DNA of 64,000 bases from Halobellus sp. LT62 (GCF_037031285.1 NZ_JAYEZO010000001.1:1886426-1950425); one strand, 5' to 3'. Shown: positions 8,396 through 17,425, counted from the stretch's first letter. Numbers and translations are program-made. The notes: generated from the sequence alone by a model not told the origin.

Positions 8396-9267
8396 ACAGT
8401 CATCACCTCGTGGTCCACATCACCGGGCTCTGGGGGATTCGGTGCCTCTAGGCCGACTTCACGTTCGAGATGTCTCGCGAGTCGGTCGAACTGCGCTAAG
8501 GTGTCAATCTCGTAGTCTCGTCTCCGCTCGCGGTGTTCCCGGACGTACTCGAACGCCGAGCACTGCTGCATCCAGCACCCCTCCATCAGCGAGGCCCGTT
8601 CACCGACGATCTCCGGGACCGGGTAGTCGATCCCATCGAGGATCGAGCGCTGATCGCGGGTGTTTTTGAATCCCATCGGAATCGCTGCGAGGACGCCGAC
8701 CTCGACATCGAGTTGCTCTTCGAATCCCCCGACGAGCTCCTCTAATCCTTCTACGGCGGCTTGTCCCTTCGCACTCGGCTCGACAGGGATAACGAGGGAC
8801 CGCGTCGCGTTAATCGCGTTATAGAGGTGCGGACCCTCCGTTGCGGGCGGATCACAAATCAGCACGTCGTAGGTCTTCGGGACGCCTGCCTCTCTGAGCA
8901 CTCGAAGCAATTGCGCGTGTACGCCGAACGCCTCTCCCATCGCCTCTGACTGCTCTTTCTCGCGTTGCAGATACTCCGCGAGATCCGAGAGCATATTGTG
9001 CTCTGGGATGATGTCGACCCCCTCCACCGTGCGCACGAGCGCGTCGAACTCGCCCTTCGGGCGTCGAATCATATGCCTGACAATGTTGTCGACGGGTTCG
9101 GTCCGCTGATCGTCCACACCGAACAGTCGTGAGAGGTCGCCGTCCTGTGGGTCCAGTGGAACAACGAGTGGGTTAAGCCCCGCTCGTGCGTGTGCGACGG
9201 CGAGATTCGCCGCCGTCGTGGTTTTACCCACGCCACCTGCCTCACTGTATGTCGAGTACGCAAGCAT
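8392..9267 (-). CDS. parA: ParA/Soj-type partition ATPase
   Basis: This is a 291-residue ParA/MinD-superfamily ATPase that probably segregates a replicon or positions a cargo on the nucleoid. The Walker A region reads EAGGVGKTTTAANLA. The P-loop lysine is kept, but the extra signature lysine of the deviant Walker A motif (KGGVGKT) is Ala, a variant I recall in haloarchaeal ParA proteins. VPLDPQDGDLSRLFG and LICDPPATEGPHL are the switch and Walker B regions. It overlaps its downstream small partner by 4 bases. Upstream lies an AT-rich repeat region (about 9330-9600), a candidate centromere, operator or origin. The module may come from an integrated plasmid. Confidence 0.92.
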   Translation of the reverse strand: MLAYSTYSEAGGVGKTTTAANLAVAHARAGLNPLVVPLDPQDGDLSRLFGVDDQRTEPVDNIVRHMIRRPKGEFDALVRTVEGVDIIPEHNMLSDLAEYLQREKEQSEAMGEAFGVHAQLLRVLREAGVPKTYDVLICDPPATEGPHLYNAINATRSLVIPVEPSAKGQAAVEGLEELVGGFEEQLDVEVGVLAAIPMGFKNTRDQRSILDGIDYPVPEIVGERASLMEGCWMQQCSAFEYVREHRERRRDYEIDTLAQFDRLARHLEREVGLEAPNPPEPGDVDHEVMTV

Positions 9268-9356
9268 TACCGTGGGTATTGTCTGGCTTCATCTTGAATG
9301 TTCCCCAGCGTACTTCTCGAATACTCTTAATCAATCCATTCAATTATGAGTTTACT

Positions 9357-9581
9357 TGAATGCACACCACAACAACAAACTCTGAATAAAATTAGTTGTG
9401 TTCGTTCATTAGTTGTGTGTATGAATGAATTGAATCAATGAACCCAATGAACACATACAATGAACAAAACTCGGTAACAAAATTCCAGAACACCTGTAAT
9501 CACACGCCTGAGTGGCTGAATGCACCGGTAAGGTGTACCTACGGGCTGTACTGAATGCAGCATCGAATTCATATCGAATTC
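9357..9581. repeat. Iteron-like repeat region upstream of parA
   Basis: The gap 9268-9671 has no gene but several short direct repeats. CAATGAAC occurs at 9436-9443, 9445-9452 and 9458-9465, with a reversed near-copy GTTCATTA at 9404-9411. ATTAGTTGTGT occurs at 9391-9401 and 9408-9418. TGAATGCA occurs at 9357-9364, 9517-9524 and 9552-9559. ATCGAATTC occurs at 9562-9570 and 9573-9581. The region is AT-rich compared with its surroundings and lies directly before parA. This is typical of partition centromeres, replication origins or autoregulatory operators. Which of these it is cannot be decided from sequence. Confidence 0.55.
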
Positions 9582-9671
9582 AGCCAGACACCGATCGACT
9601 GAAACGTGGGGCATAATTTCTTGGTTATCCCTCTCGTCGCTTCATCGGAGTCGCCCTGACTCTGTGATTGA

Positions 9672-10325
9672 ATGAACGTCGAGCAATTCAAATCCGCACA
9701 CGCCCCCGCTGACTCGGACGAATCGTTCCAACTCGAGAATAGTTATACCCTCGACGTCGCCGTCGACGGATCCGTGATGGCGAAAGCCGGATCGATGATC
9801 GCCTACTCCGGTGACCTCTCGTTCACCGGCCGCGCTTCCGCGGAAGGTGGAATCAAGGGCTTCTTGAAGGAAGCCGCCACCGGTGAGGGAACGCCGGTGA
9901 TGACCGTCGAAGGAAGCGGTCACGTGTACTTCGCTGACCACCAAAAGAAGGTCCAAGTGCTCGAACTCGCTTCCGACGATTCGATCACTGTCAACGGCGA
10001 GGACGTCCTCGCGTTCGAGGACGATGTTTCCTATGAGATCAGTACGATCGATAGCCTCGCTGGTTCGTTCGCGGGCGGATTCACGAACGTCTTCCTCGAA
10101 GGTCCGGGATACGTCGCGCTCACGACCCACGGCGACCCCCTCGTGTTGGAGCCGCCAGTCGCGACCGACCCGAGTGCGACGGTGGCGTGGAGCGGCACCT
10201 CACCGAACGTTCAAGTGAACCGCAGCCTCTCGGATATGATCGGTCAGGAGTCCGGCGAACGGTATCAGATGAACTTCGAGGGATCGGAGGGATTCGTCGT
10301 CGTGCAACCGTACGAGGAGTTGTAA
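9672..10325 (+). CDS. AIM24 family protein
   Basis: This 217-residue protein matches the AIM24/TIGR00266 family of beta-rich proteins of poorly known function. The family pattern is clear: LDVAVDGSVMAKAGSMIAY near the N-terminus, a glycine-rich core with GGIKGFLKEA, then GHVYFADHQKKVQVLEL, and near the end EGPGYVALTTHGDPLVL. No signal peptide or membrane segment is visible, so it is probably cytoplasmic. It stands alone between the parA repeat region and a cation antiporter gene. Mitochondrial AIM24 affects inner-membrane organisation, but that role should not be transferred to archaea without data. Confidence 0.88.
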   Translation: MNVEQFKSAHAPADSDESFQLENSYTLDVAVDGSVMAKAGSMIAYSGDLSFTGRASAEGGIKGFLKEAATGEGTPVMTVEGSGHVYFADHQKKVQVLELASDDSITVNGEDVLAFEDDVSYEISTIDSLAGSFAGGFTNVFLEGPGYVALTTHGDPLVLEPPVATDPSATVAWSGTSPNVQVNRSLSDMIGQESGERYQMNFEGSEGFVVVQPYEEL

Positions 10326-10432
10326 CGCGGCCCTACCTCTCCCCCTCGACGAGGAGTTTCCTCACGGAGACCTCCGGTTCGTCGATAGACCCCCCGACTT
10401 TTAGACCGATGCGACTGTTCTTTCGCAGTAGA

Positions 10433-11467
10433 ATGTCTCTCGGAGGTCCCGCGTTCTCTCCCGCCGTCCACCTACTCCTCGTCGCCGTCGCGACTGGCTT
10501 CATCTGGCTCGGAAGCGGGTGGCTCGAAGAATCGGCCGAGCACCTCTCGGCGTATTACGGCCTTCCGGCGGTCGTGCAAGGATCGATCGTCGTCGCCATC
10601 GGGTCCAGTTTCCCCGAACTCGCGAGTGTCGTCGTCACCGCGCTCTCCGGCACGTTCAGTATGGGTATCGGGGCGATCGTCGGCTCCGCGATCTTCAACA
10701 TCCTCGTCATCCCCGCGCTTTCCGGGCTCTTCAGCGACGGTCACTTACAGACCAATCGGACCGTCGTGTACAAGGAAGCGCAGTTCTATATGCTCGCGGT
10801 CGCGGTGCTCGTCATCACGTTCGCGTTGGCGGTCATCTACACGCCGGATCCGGGTGGATCGCCGCTGACCGGACGGCTGACACGCCCGTTAGCGACGCTT
10901 CCGCTGCTCTTGTACGCCCTGTATCTCTTCATCCAGTGGCAGGACGTCAGCGATTACGACGCGCTCGACGCGCCGGCCGGAATCGCCGTCCGCCGCGAGT
11001 GGCTGCGACTCGGCGGCGGGCTCCTCGTCATTCTCGTCGCGGTCGAACAGCTCGTCGGGAGCGTCGATTCGCTCGGTCAAACCTTCGGCGTCCCGGAATT
11101 TCTCGCGGGCGTGACGGTCGTCGCGGCCGCGACGAGCCTCCCGGATCTGCTGGTAAGCGTCCGCTCGGCTGCCTCCGGAAACGACGTCACGAGCCTCTCG
11201 AACGTCTTCGGATCGAACACGTTCGATCTGTTGGTCGCGATTCCCGTCGGCGTGTTGATCGCGGGCACGATGCCCGTCGACTTCGCCGCGGCCACGCCGA
11301 TGTTCGGCGTTCTCACGCTCGCGACCGTGCTTCTGTTCACCCTCCTTCGGACTGATCTCGTCATCACCGACCTCGAATCGTCGCTCCTGCTCGTCTCGTA
11401 CGCGGTGTTTCTCGCGTGGATCGTCGCAGAAACGGTCGGTGCCACGCAGTTTCTCAGGGGCGTGTGA
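10433..11467 (+). CDS. Sodium/calcium exchanger family (CaCA) membrane antiporter
   Basis: This 344-residue integral membrane protein has about ten hydrophobic segments in two inverted halves. Each half carries the CaCA alpha-repeat signature: VAIGSSFPELASVVVTAL then GAIVGSAIFNILVIPAL in the first half, and AAATSLPDLLVSVRSA then SNVFGSNTFDLLVAIPVG in the second. The Glu/Asp and Ser residues in these repeats form the ion site in known exchangers. It likely moves Ca2+ or another cation against Na+ or H+. A TATA-like ACTTTTAG near 10400 favours the ATG at 10433; an ATG at 10409 is possible. In the second repeat the acidic ion-site residue is Asp rather than Glu. Confidence 0.88.
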   Translation: MSLGGPAFSPAVHLLLVAVATGFIWLGSGWLEESAEHLSAYYGLPAVVQGSIVVAIGSSFPELASVVVTALSGTFSMGIGAIVGSAIFNILVIPALSGLFSDGHLQTNRTVVYKEAQFYMLAVAVLVITFALAVIYTPDPGGSPLTGRLTRPLATLPLLLYALYLFIQWQDVSDYDALDAPAGIAVRREWLRLGGGLLVILVAVEQLVGSVDSLGQTFGVPEFLAGVTVVAAATSLPDLLVSVRSAASGNDVTSLSNVFGSNTFDLLVAIPVGVLIAGTMPVDFAAATPMFGVLTLATVLLFTLLRTDLVITDLESSLLLVSYAVFLAWIVAETVGATQFLRGV

Positions 11468-11542
11468 GGCGGTTCGATGGGAAGCCGATCCACCGGTCGG
11501 AGGACAGATGGAACTTTGTCCCCAAGGGCCCTAGGCGACGGT

Positions 11543-11866
11543 ATGAGTGAGATCGATACAGACCGACTCCTGCCCAACGATCGCGTGCAGCAGTCCGTCC
11601 TGAACGGTGACATCACGCAGTTGACCCGTGGCGCGGGCAATCGGTACGCGACCGTGGGCGATACGTTCGAGATCGAGGGCGCTTCGTTCGAGGTGACGAG
11701 CGTCGACCGCCGGACACTCGGGGACTTCACTGACGCCGACGCCCGAAGAGAGGGCTCGGAGTCGCTCGAAGCGTACAAAGCGCGGATGAAACGGGTCCAT
11801 CCCGGGGACTTCGAGTGGGACGACAGCGCCGAGGTCCTGAGCTATCAATTCGAACGCGTCGAGTGA
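11543..11866 (+). CDS. ASCH domain protein
   Basis: This 107-residue protein looks like a haloarchaeal ASCH-domain protein, a PUA-like beta-barrel thought to bind RNA. The N-terminus LLPNDRVQQSVLNGDITQLT, the central GDTFEIEGASFEVTSVDRRT and the later KARMKRVHPGDFEWDD fit the compact ASCH fold. The family often acts in RNA metabolism or translation-linked regulation, but the target is unknown. It follows the antiporter gene by 75 bases on the same strand. The start at 11543 is chosen because upstream codons give an arginine-rich, unlikely extension. Confidence 0.78.
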   Translation: MSEIDTDRLLPNDRVQQSVLNGDITQLTRGAGNRYATVGDTFEIEGASFEVTSVDRRTLGDFTDADARREGSESLEAYKARMKRVHPGDFEWDDSAEVLSYQFERVE

Positions 11867-11932
11867 TGAATCCCGCCTCCGTCGAGCACTGATTGCGTCA
11901 CCGACCGCGAACGGAAAACCGGACCTGCGAAG

Positions 11933-12376
11933 TTACGAATTCTCGTACTCGAAGGACCGAAGTGTCGCTGAACTGCTGCCGTCCTCGGCCTCCCAGGTGA
12001 CGCGGATGGTGCCGCCGTCATTCGAGTTAGCTTCGACCTCGAAGTTGTCACCAGAACTCACACTGTCTCCGCTTATAGACCGTTCGAGCGCGGTAACTGA
12101 CTCACCGGTTTGGTATATATCACCGTTCACGTACAGATTCGATTCCGGAATGGAATCGCCAGCCATGTGGGTAATCGTCGCATTATCGGTATCCTCTAAG
12201 TTCGTCGTGTTGATCTCGAACGTCGCCTGCGGTGCGGACTGCCCGATGCCCTGCCCGAGATTCAGCACGAACGCGCCGATGACCGCGGCGAGAATGACGG
12301 TGATTGCCACCATTAGAATCACGCCGATAACGGGACTGACCGCGCGTTCTTCCGTGAAAAGTTGCTTGATGTTCAT
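11933..12376 (-). CDS. Type IV pilin-like protein (class III signal peptide)
   Basis: This is a secreted archaeal pilin of 147 residues. After a short charged leader ([20 protein letters not shown]), the signal-peptidase region is followed by one hydrophobic helix ([20 protein letters not shown]) that packs into the pilus core. The remainder is a hydrophilic, Ser/Thr/Asn-rich beta domain with several potential N-glycosylation sites, such as NTTN and DNAT. The ERAVSPVIG motif is diagnostic of haloarchaeal PilA-type pilins. The inner ATG at 12376 is preferred over a GTG at 12397 because TATA-like ATAATATTATAC (about 12412-12423) would start transcription between them. It probably serves in adhesion or surface structures. 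Confidence 0.9.
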   Translation of the reverse strand: MNIKQLFTEERAVSPVIGVILMVAITVILAAVIGAFVLNLGQGIGQSAPQATFEINTTNLEDTDNATITHMAGDSIPESNLYVNGDIYQTGESVTALERSISGDSVSSGDNFEVEANSNDGGTIRVTWEAEDGSSSATLRSFEYENS

Positions 12377-12601
12377 CGTATTGTCTCTGAGAGCCACTTG
12401 ACTGATATTACGTATAATATTATTGTCCTACTTATCAAAATTAATACTGTACATCGTAACCGGCTGACATAAAAGAGAACTGAGATCTCACTCCTGATCC
12501 TGACACGAACCGATACTCAAATGTGTCGGGCCTATGTCGCCTGCTACCACTCTCAGCGACAGGAACCGGCCATTTATCCGTCCCGCCGACGTAGTACCGC
12601 T

Positions 12602-12886
12602 GTGACTGAAGAATCAGGGCGTCGAAACCTACGGATGCCCCACGGAGAGGAGCTGTTCGCGGTCGTCACCGAGCACAACGGTGGCAATCACGTTCGCGTA
12701 CGATGTGCAGACGGCAAAAATCGAATGGGCCGGATCCCCGGCCGGATGAAGTACCGGACGTGGATCAACGAGGGCGATGTCGTCCTCGTCGAACCGTGGG
12801 ACTGGCAGGACGAGAAGGCCAACATCGAGTGGCGCTACTCCGAGCAGGACGCCGAGCAGCTCCGCGAAGAAGGCCACATCGAATAG
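12602..12886 (+). CDS. eif1A: Translation initiation factor eIF-1A
   Basis: This 94-residue protein is the archaeal homologue of eIF1A/IF1. It binds the 30S A site and promotes scanning and initiator tRNA binding. The OB-fold sequence is nearly canonical: [59 protein letters not shown] and the end [12 protein letters not shown] at 12602 is chosen because it gives the usual length (94-96 residues) and the usual N-terminus just before RRNLRMP. Upstream in-frame codons have no family similarity. Haloarchaea often carry more than one copy, so this may be a paralogue rather than the only factor. Confidence 0.94.
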   Translation: MTEESGRRNLRMPHGEELFAVVTEHNGGNHVRVRCADGKNRMGRIPGRMKYRTWINEGDVVLVEPWDWQDEKANIEWRYSEQDAEQLREEGHIE

Positions 12887-12895
12887 CGCTTCTAC

Positions 12896-13279
12896 TTACG
12901 CCCGTGTCGGCGCGTCACCGCGGCGATACAGGACGATCAACACGACGATCAGTAGCAGCTGCACGGCTTTGTCCGCGAACCCGAGCGGCGAAAAGTCGGG
13001 CGCGTTGACGACGTACCACGCGACGATCTGCCCGGCGGTAAAGGGAATCCCGAGCAGATACATCAGCGACCGCCGGTAGTCGACTAATACGGCGATCGCC
13101 CCGCCGAGGAACCCGACGCCGGCGACGAGGAACGCCCACCCGAGCGGGCTCGCGATGAAGCTCACTCCGAGCGCGAGGTGGATGACGCCGCTAATTACTG
13201 CCAGTACGATCCCGACCCAGTGAATGCCCGCCAACGATTCCGTGTGTAGGGAGAGGCCTTCGGCCGTTTGTGTTGCCAT
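12896..13279 (-). CDS. Four-helix small membrane protein
   Basis: This is a 127-residue protein with four hydrophobic segments (about residues 18-40, 45-68, 74-95 and 103-120). The loop VDYRRSLMYLLGIPFTAGQI separates the second and third. The N-terminus is short and polar (MATQTAEGLSLHTESL). I recognise it only as a haloarchaeal uncharacterised membrane-protein type; no catalytic or transport motif is visible. The ATG at 13279 is chosen over the longer open frame, whose upstream part is arginine-rich antisense sequence of the next gene. It lies between convergent eIF-1A and a co-directional glycosyltransferase gene. Confidence 0.8.
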   Translation of the reverse strand: MATQTAEGLSLHTESLAGIHWVGIVLAVISGVIHLALGVSFIASPLGWAFLVAGVGFLGGAIAVLVDYRRSLMYLLGIPFTAGQIVAWYVVNAPDFSPLGFADKAVQLLLIVVLIVLYRRGDAPTRA

Positions 13280-13305
13280 ATGTTCACAAACAACGTGATA
13301 GATCT

Positions 13306-14418
13306 TTAATGTAGGGCCCGATCGACGTGTTCGCAGATCTCCTCGCGGAACCGTGCCCGGCCGAACCGAGCAGACGACTGTTCGGGGGGTCGATCCCGTT
13401 CGATCGCCGCGCTGAGTATCTCGATTGCCTCGTCGACCGATCCGAACAGTCGATCCTCGCGTTCGTCGAGGACCTCCCGCTGTCCTCCGCTGTCGGGGGC
13501 GAACGCGATCATCCCGCTTGCGACGTACTCCGCGACGGACATCCCGAAGTGCTCTCTGGGTTTGAGATTCAGCCCGTACCTGTGCGTCCCGAGCAACTCG
13601 TCGAGCCGCGTTCTGGAGACGTCGCGTTCGACGGTGACGTACGGGCGTTCGTCGGCCGCGCTTTCGACCCGTTCGACGTACCTGCGGTACGACCGCGGAG
13701 CCGTGCCGACGACGTGGAGGTGAACGTCGTGGCCGCGTCGCCGGACGCCGTCGACGACCTCGACGGCGTCGAGTACCCGTTTGTCGGGTGCGATGCGGCC
13801 AGCGACGACGACGCCGCCCTCTCGCTCGCGCCAGTCGGCCCGTGGCTCGATCGGATCGATCGGCGGATGGACGACGGCCGGCTCGACGCCGTAGACGCGC
13901 TCGAAGACGTCGGCCGTCCACGACGAGTTCGCGAGCGGCGTGACATCGTCGAACCCGTTTCGGGCGGGCCCCGCGACTCGGCTCCACAGCGGGTTCAACG
14001 CACCCGACGCGTCCGGTATTCGGTTCAGTCGGAACTGCGGGTAATGGACGTACTGCACCGAGGGAATCGAGAGGTCGAACTCGTTCGCCGTGCTCACCGC
14101 GAGGTCGAACGCGTCGGCCTCGCGTTCGAAGAACCGGCTGACAAGGACGCTCCTGAGCGGTAACTGCGGACCGACTACCGGCCCGATCGTCGATAGCGCC
14201 CTCGCGACCGCAGTCCCGCCGCGTGGACTTGGGACGTCGATCCGTCTCGCGTCGAGATCGATATCGAAGCGCTCGGCGAGGACGCTCGGTGGCGTCTCCG
14301 AGAGCGTGAACAGGCTCACGTCGTGATCGCGCTGGAGCGCTTCACAGACGGAGAGACAGACGACGTCCGCGCCGCCGTGGAAATCCAGCGTGTTGTGGAC
14401 GACGGCCACCCGTGCCAT
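13306..14418 (-). CDS. Glycosyltransferase family 4
   Basis: This is a 370-residue GT-B fold glycosyltransferase. The N-terminal acceptor half begins MARVAVVHNTLDFHGGADVV. The C-terminal nucleotide-sugar half contains VVVAGRIAPDKRVLDAVE, HLHVVGTAPRSYRRYV and the family signature KPREHFGMSVAEYVASGMI, whose Glu residues bind the donor sugar. The motif order matches GT4 enzymes of the plant ALG11/mannosyltransferase type. It probably adds a sugar to a lipid carrier, glycolipid or surface glycan at the cytoplasmic face of the membrane. The start at 14418 is well supported; the much longer upstream open frame is antisense to the next gene. Confidence 0.92.
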   Translation of the reverse strand: MARVAVVHNTLDFHGGADVVCLSVCEALQRDHDVSLFTLSETPPSVLAERFDIDLDARRIDVPSPRGGTAVARALSTIGPVVGPQLPLRSVLVSRFFEREADAFDLAVSTANEFDLSIPSVQYVHYPQFRLNRIPDASGALNPLWSRVAGPARNGFDDVTPLANSSWTADVFERVYGVEPAVVHPPIDPIEPRADWREREGGVVVAGRIAPDKRVLDAVEVVDGVRRRGHDVHLHVVGTAPRSYRRYVERVESAADERPYVTVERDVSRTRLDELLGTHRYGLNLKPREHFGMSVAEYVASGMIAFAPDSGGQREVLDEREDRLFGSVDEAIEILSAAIERDRPPEQSSARFGRARFREEICEHVDRALH

Positions 14419-14562
14419 ACCCTTCGTTCGGTCCGTGCCGTGATTACTCCGTTGGCCGCAACGGCGACGGCTCCCGCCTCCGCGGTGCGGGCCAGTTTTG
14501 ATTCTGCCACGTATTGGAATCCGCCAGCGCACTTTTGCTTCCGCCCGCCGAATCGGCGTCCG

Positions 14563-16581
14563 ATGGAGTGTGCCTTCGTCGGTGCTGGCGCTGTCGCGCG
14601 TAAGTACGCCGCCGGGCTCGAAGATTCGCCGCTGACTCTCGCGGCCGTCTGCGACCTCGACTGCGAGCGGGCCGAGCGGCTCGCGAGCGCCTACGACGCT
14701 GCGGCCTACACGGACCTCGGCGCGTTGCTCGACGCGGAGGCCGCGCCGCTCGTGGTGAACCTCACGAGCCACGGCGCACACGCCGATGTCACGGCTGCGT
14801 GCCTCGCTGACGACCGGCACGTATTCAGCGAGAAGCCGCTCACGCTGGAAGCCGACCGCGCGAACGCTCTCGTCGGTCTCGCGGACGAGCGCGGCCTCGC
14901 TCTCGGCTGCGCGCCGATCAACCACCGCTGCGACGCACAGCGACACGCCCGGACGTTCCTCGACGACGGCCGGTTGGGAGAGATCCGACTGGGGTACGCA
15001 CACGCGCACGTCGGACGAGTGACCGAGTGGCACGACAGCCCCGATTCGTTCCTCGCAGCCGGGCCGCTGTACGACGGCGCGGTCTACCCGATCTCGCTTC
15101 TGATCGACTGGTTCGGCCCCGTTGCGGCGATCAGGACCGCCGACGCGCTCGACGTGTGGCCGGACCGTGAGGAGCGCACCCCGTCCCGCCCGGCACACGT
15201 CGAGGCGACGGTCGAATTCGCGTCTGGCCCGGTGGTTCGGCTCACCGCGAGCCTCTATGCGCCCCACCGCAGCCGCGAGTTCAACAGCCTCGAACTCCAC
15301 GGCGACGACGGTTCGCTGTACCTCGCCGACAGCGGCGCGCTCGCGGCCGAACGGGACACTGTCTCCGTCGGCGGCGCGGGTCGGCCGTACGTGGCGGCTC
15401 CGCACCCCTTTCCGCGACGCGAAACCCGGTATCTGTCCGGTCCCGAGAACCTCGCCACGAGGATCGAACGCGGCGACGCTCCCACGGGCGGCGCTCGACG
15501 AGCGGCGCACGTCGTCGCCGTCTGCAACGCCGTCGAGCGGGCGGCGGTGAGAGGCTCTCGCGTCGCGGTCGACGATGCACCGACGGCGACACGCGGTCTC
15601 GTCGACTCCGATCGCTTCGCACCGCCGGTCTGCCCGCCGGATCGCGGTGCCGCAACGGGTCCAACGACGGCCAAATCAGACGCTCCCGAGGTTCGCGACG
15701 CCGCGATCCGGCTCCCACCGATCGGCTTCGGGTGCTCGCGGTACCGCGACGGCGAGTACGTCGACCGGATCGACTCGGTCGCGACGGCGCTGGACGCGGG
15801 CTATCGCCTGTTCGACTCAGCCGAACTGTACGGCAACGAATCGCGGATCGGCGCGCTCCTCGATTCGCCCGGATCTCCGGACAGAGAGGGGTTGTTCGTG
15901 ATCGGCAAGGTCTGGAACACGAACCACGAACACGTGCTCGAGGCCTGTACGGGGAGCCTCGACGAACTCCGGATCGACGCCTTCGACTCGTATCTCCTCC
16001 ACTGGACGGAGGCGTGGGCCTATCAGGGACCGCTGTCGGACCTCGCCTCCAAACCCGTCGAGGCGCAGGAGGAGTTGACGTTTCCGACCGACGAGCACGG
16101 CGATCCCGCCGCTGCCGACGTCTCCGTGGAATCGACGTGGCGTCGGCTCGAAGCGCTTCACGACCGGGGGCTGACGCGGACGCTCGGCGTCTGTAACGTC
16201 TCGCTGTCGCAACTGGAACGGATCGTCGACGTCGCGAGGGTGCCGCCTGCCCTCGTGCAGGTCGAATCGCACCCGTACCGGCCTCGCTCCGCGTTGGTCG
16301 AGTGGTGCCACGCGAGAGGAATTCGCGTGCTCGCGCATTCGCCACTGTCCGCGCCCGGGCTCCTCGAGGAATCCGTAGTACGGGAAATCGCGGACGACCA
16401 CGGCGTTTCGCCCGCCGAAATCGCGCTCGCCTTCCACGTCGACCGCGGCGTCGTTCCGATCCCCGCTAGCAACGATCCAGACCACGTCGTCGCGAACCTC
16501 GCGGCCGCGCGGATCCGCCTGACCGACGCGGACCGACGGCGTCTCGCAGCGCTCGAGGACCCGGAGTTCGAGCGTGACTGA
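14563..16581 (+). CDS. Fusion of a Gfo/Idh/MocA oxidoreductase and an aldo/keto reductase
   Basis: This 672-residue protein joins two NAD(P)-dependent oxidoreductase modules. Residues 1 to about 350 form a Gfo/Idh/MocA enzyme: MECAFVGAGAVARKYAAGLE is the Rossmann start and FSEKPLTLE (Lys91) holds the catalytic EKP motif. Residues from about 384 form an aldo/keto reductase with the complete tetrad Asp418, Tyr423, Lys449 and His480 (FDSAELYGNE, IGKVWN, YLLHWT), ending with PIPASNDPDHV for cofactor binding. A Pro/Ala/Thr-rich linker joins them. The fusion suggests successive redox steps on a sugar or polyol. Its end overlaps the next gene by 8 bases, so they are probably co-translated. Confidence 0.9.
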   Translation: MECAFVGAGAVARKYAAGLEDSPLTLAAVCDLDCERAERLASAYDAAAYTDLGALLDAEAAPLVVNLTSHGAHADVTAACLADDRHVFSEKPLTLEADRANALVGLADERGLALGCAPINHRCDAQRHARTFLDDGRLGEIRLGYAHAHVGRVTEWHDSPDSFLAAGPLYDGAVYPISLLIDWFGPVAAIRTADALDVWPDREERTPSRPAHVEATVEFASGPVVRLTASLYAPHRSREFNSLELHGDDGSLYLADSGALAAERDTVSVGGAGRPYVAAPHPFPRRETRYLSGPENLATRIERGDAPTGGARRAAHVVAVCNAVERAAVRGSRVAVDDAPTATRGLVDSDRFAPPVCPPDRGAATGPTTAKSDAPEVRDAAIRLPPIGFGCSRYRDGEYVDRIDSVATALDAGYRLFDSAELYGNESRIGALLDSPGSPDREGLFVIGKVWNTNHEHVLEACTGSLDELRIDAFDSYLLHWTEAWAYQGPLSDLASKPVEAQEELTFPTDEHGDPAAADVSVESTWRRLEALHDRGLTRTLGVCNVSLSQLERIVDVARVPPALVQVESHPYRPRSALVEWCHARGIRVLAHSPLSAPGLLEESVVREIADDHGVSPAEIALAFHVDRGVVPIPASNDPDHVVANLAAARIRLTDADRRRLAALEDPEFERD

Positions 16582-17425
16582 CGCGGCGTCGGTCCCGACG
16601 AGACTCCGCCGCGAGTGGGTCGCCGTCGCGACGGGCGCGTCCGTTCTCTTGGTCTCGGGAGCCGCGGCTCTCTCGTTCGTCGTCGACGCCCCGACGCTCG
16701 CCGCGGCGACGCTTCCCGCCACGCCGGGACTCTCCGTGTCGACTGTGCTTGCCGGTCTACCGGTCCCGCTCCGCTGGCTTGTTCCGACCGCTGCGGTCGC
16801 GGCCTACGAGCTGTGGTTCTGTTTCCGGTACCTCCGATTGAACCGCCCCGAGGCGTCGGCTGCCGGCCGCTCGCCGCACCGTCGGTTGGGCGTTCCCAAC
16901 CTCGTCACGCTCGCCCGCGGCGGGCTGTTCGCCGCGGTAGCGGGCTTTGTCGCACTCGCACCGCGCGCAGAGATCGCGTGGATTCCCGCGATCCTCTATG
17001 GTTTCGGATGTGCGTTGGACGCGGTCGACGGCGCGCTCGCTCGACGGCTCGACCGCCGCACCGTCCTCGGCGCGAAACTCGATATGGCGATCGATACGAC
17101 CGGGTTTCTGCTCGCGCCCGTCGTCGCGGTCCTGTGGGGTCAACTGCCGATCTGGTACCTCTCGCTGTCGGTCGCACGGTATCTGTTCAAATTCGGACGG
17201 GGTCTGCGCCGTCGCCGTGGGAAGTCTGTCTACGACCTGCCGGACAGCCTCGTTCGCCGCCCGCTCGCGGGGATCCAGATGGCGTTTATTACGCTCGCGC
17301 TCTCTCCGCTCTTCGATCTGGGCGCGATCCGGCCGCTGGCGGCCGTCGTCCTCGCGCCGTCGCTCGCGGTCTTCGCTCGCGATTACCTCGTGGTCTCGGG
17401 CCGGATCGCACGCAGCCGTCGGTGA
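16574..17425 (+). CDS. CDP-alcohol phosphatidyltransferase family membrane enzyme
   Basis: This 283-residue multi-spanning protein transfers a phosphoalcohol from a CDP-activated donor. The complete signature D-x2-DG-x2-AR-x8-G-x3-D-x3-D is present (LDAVDGALARRLDRR continuing to GAKLDMAIDTTG). Six or more hydrophobic segments surround it. The N-terminal 100 residues add two extra membrane segments not needed for the core fold. It starts at GTG 16574, overlapping the upstream fusion oxidoreductase by 8 bases, so a shared pathway is likely, perhaps making a sugar- or polyol-headgroup lipid. The actual alcohol cannot be read from sequence. Confidence 0.9.
   Translation: MTDAASVPTRLRREWVAVATGASVLLVSGAAALSFVVDAPTLAAATLPATPGLSVSTVLAGLPVPLRWLVPTAAVAAYELWFCFRYLRLNRPEASAAGRSPHRRLGVPNLVTLARGGLFAAVAGFVALAPRAEIAWIPAILYGFGCALDAVDGALARRLDRRTVLGAKLDMAIDTTGFLLAPVVAVLWGQLPIWYLSLSVARYLFKFGRGLRRRRGKSVYDLPDSLVRRPLAGIQMAFITLALSPLFDLGAIRPLAAVVLAPSLAVFARDYLVVSGRIARSRR

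Noticed and set aside
14419..15510. N-terminal extension of the glycosyltransferase frame
   Set aside because: The extension is antisense to the fusion oxidoreductase. The family start MARVAVVHN lies at 14418.
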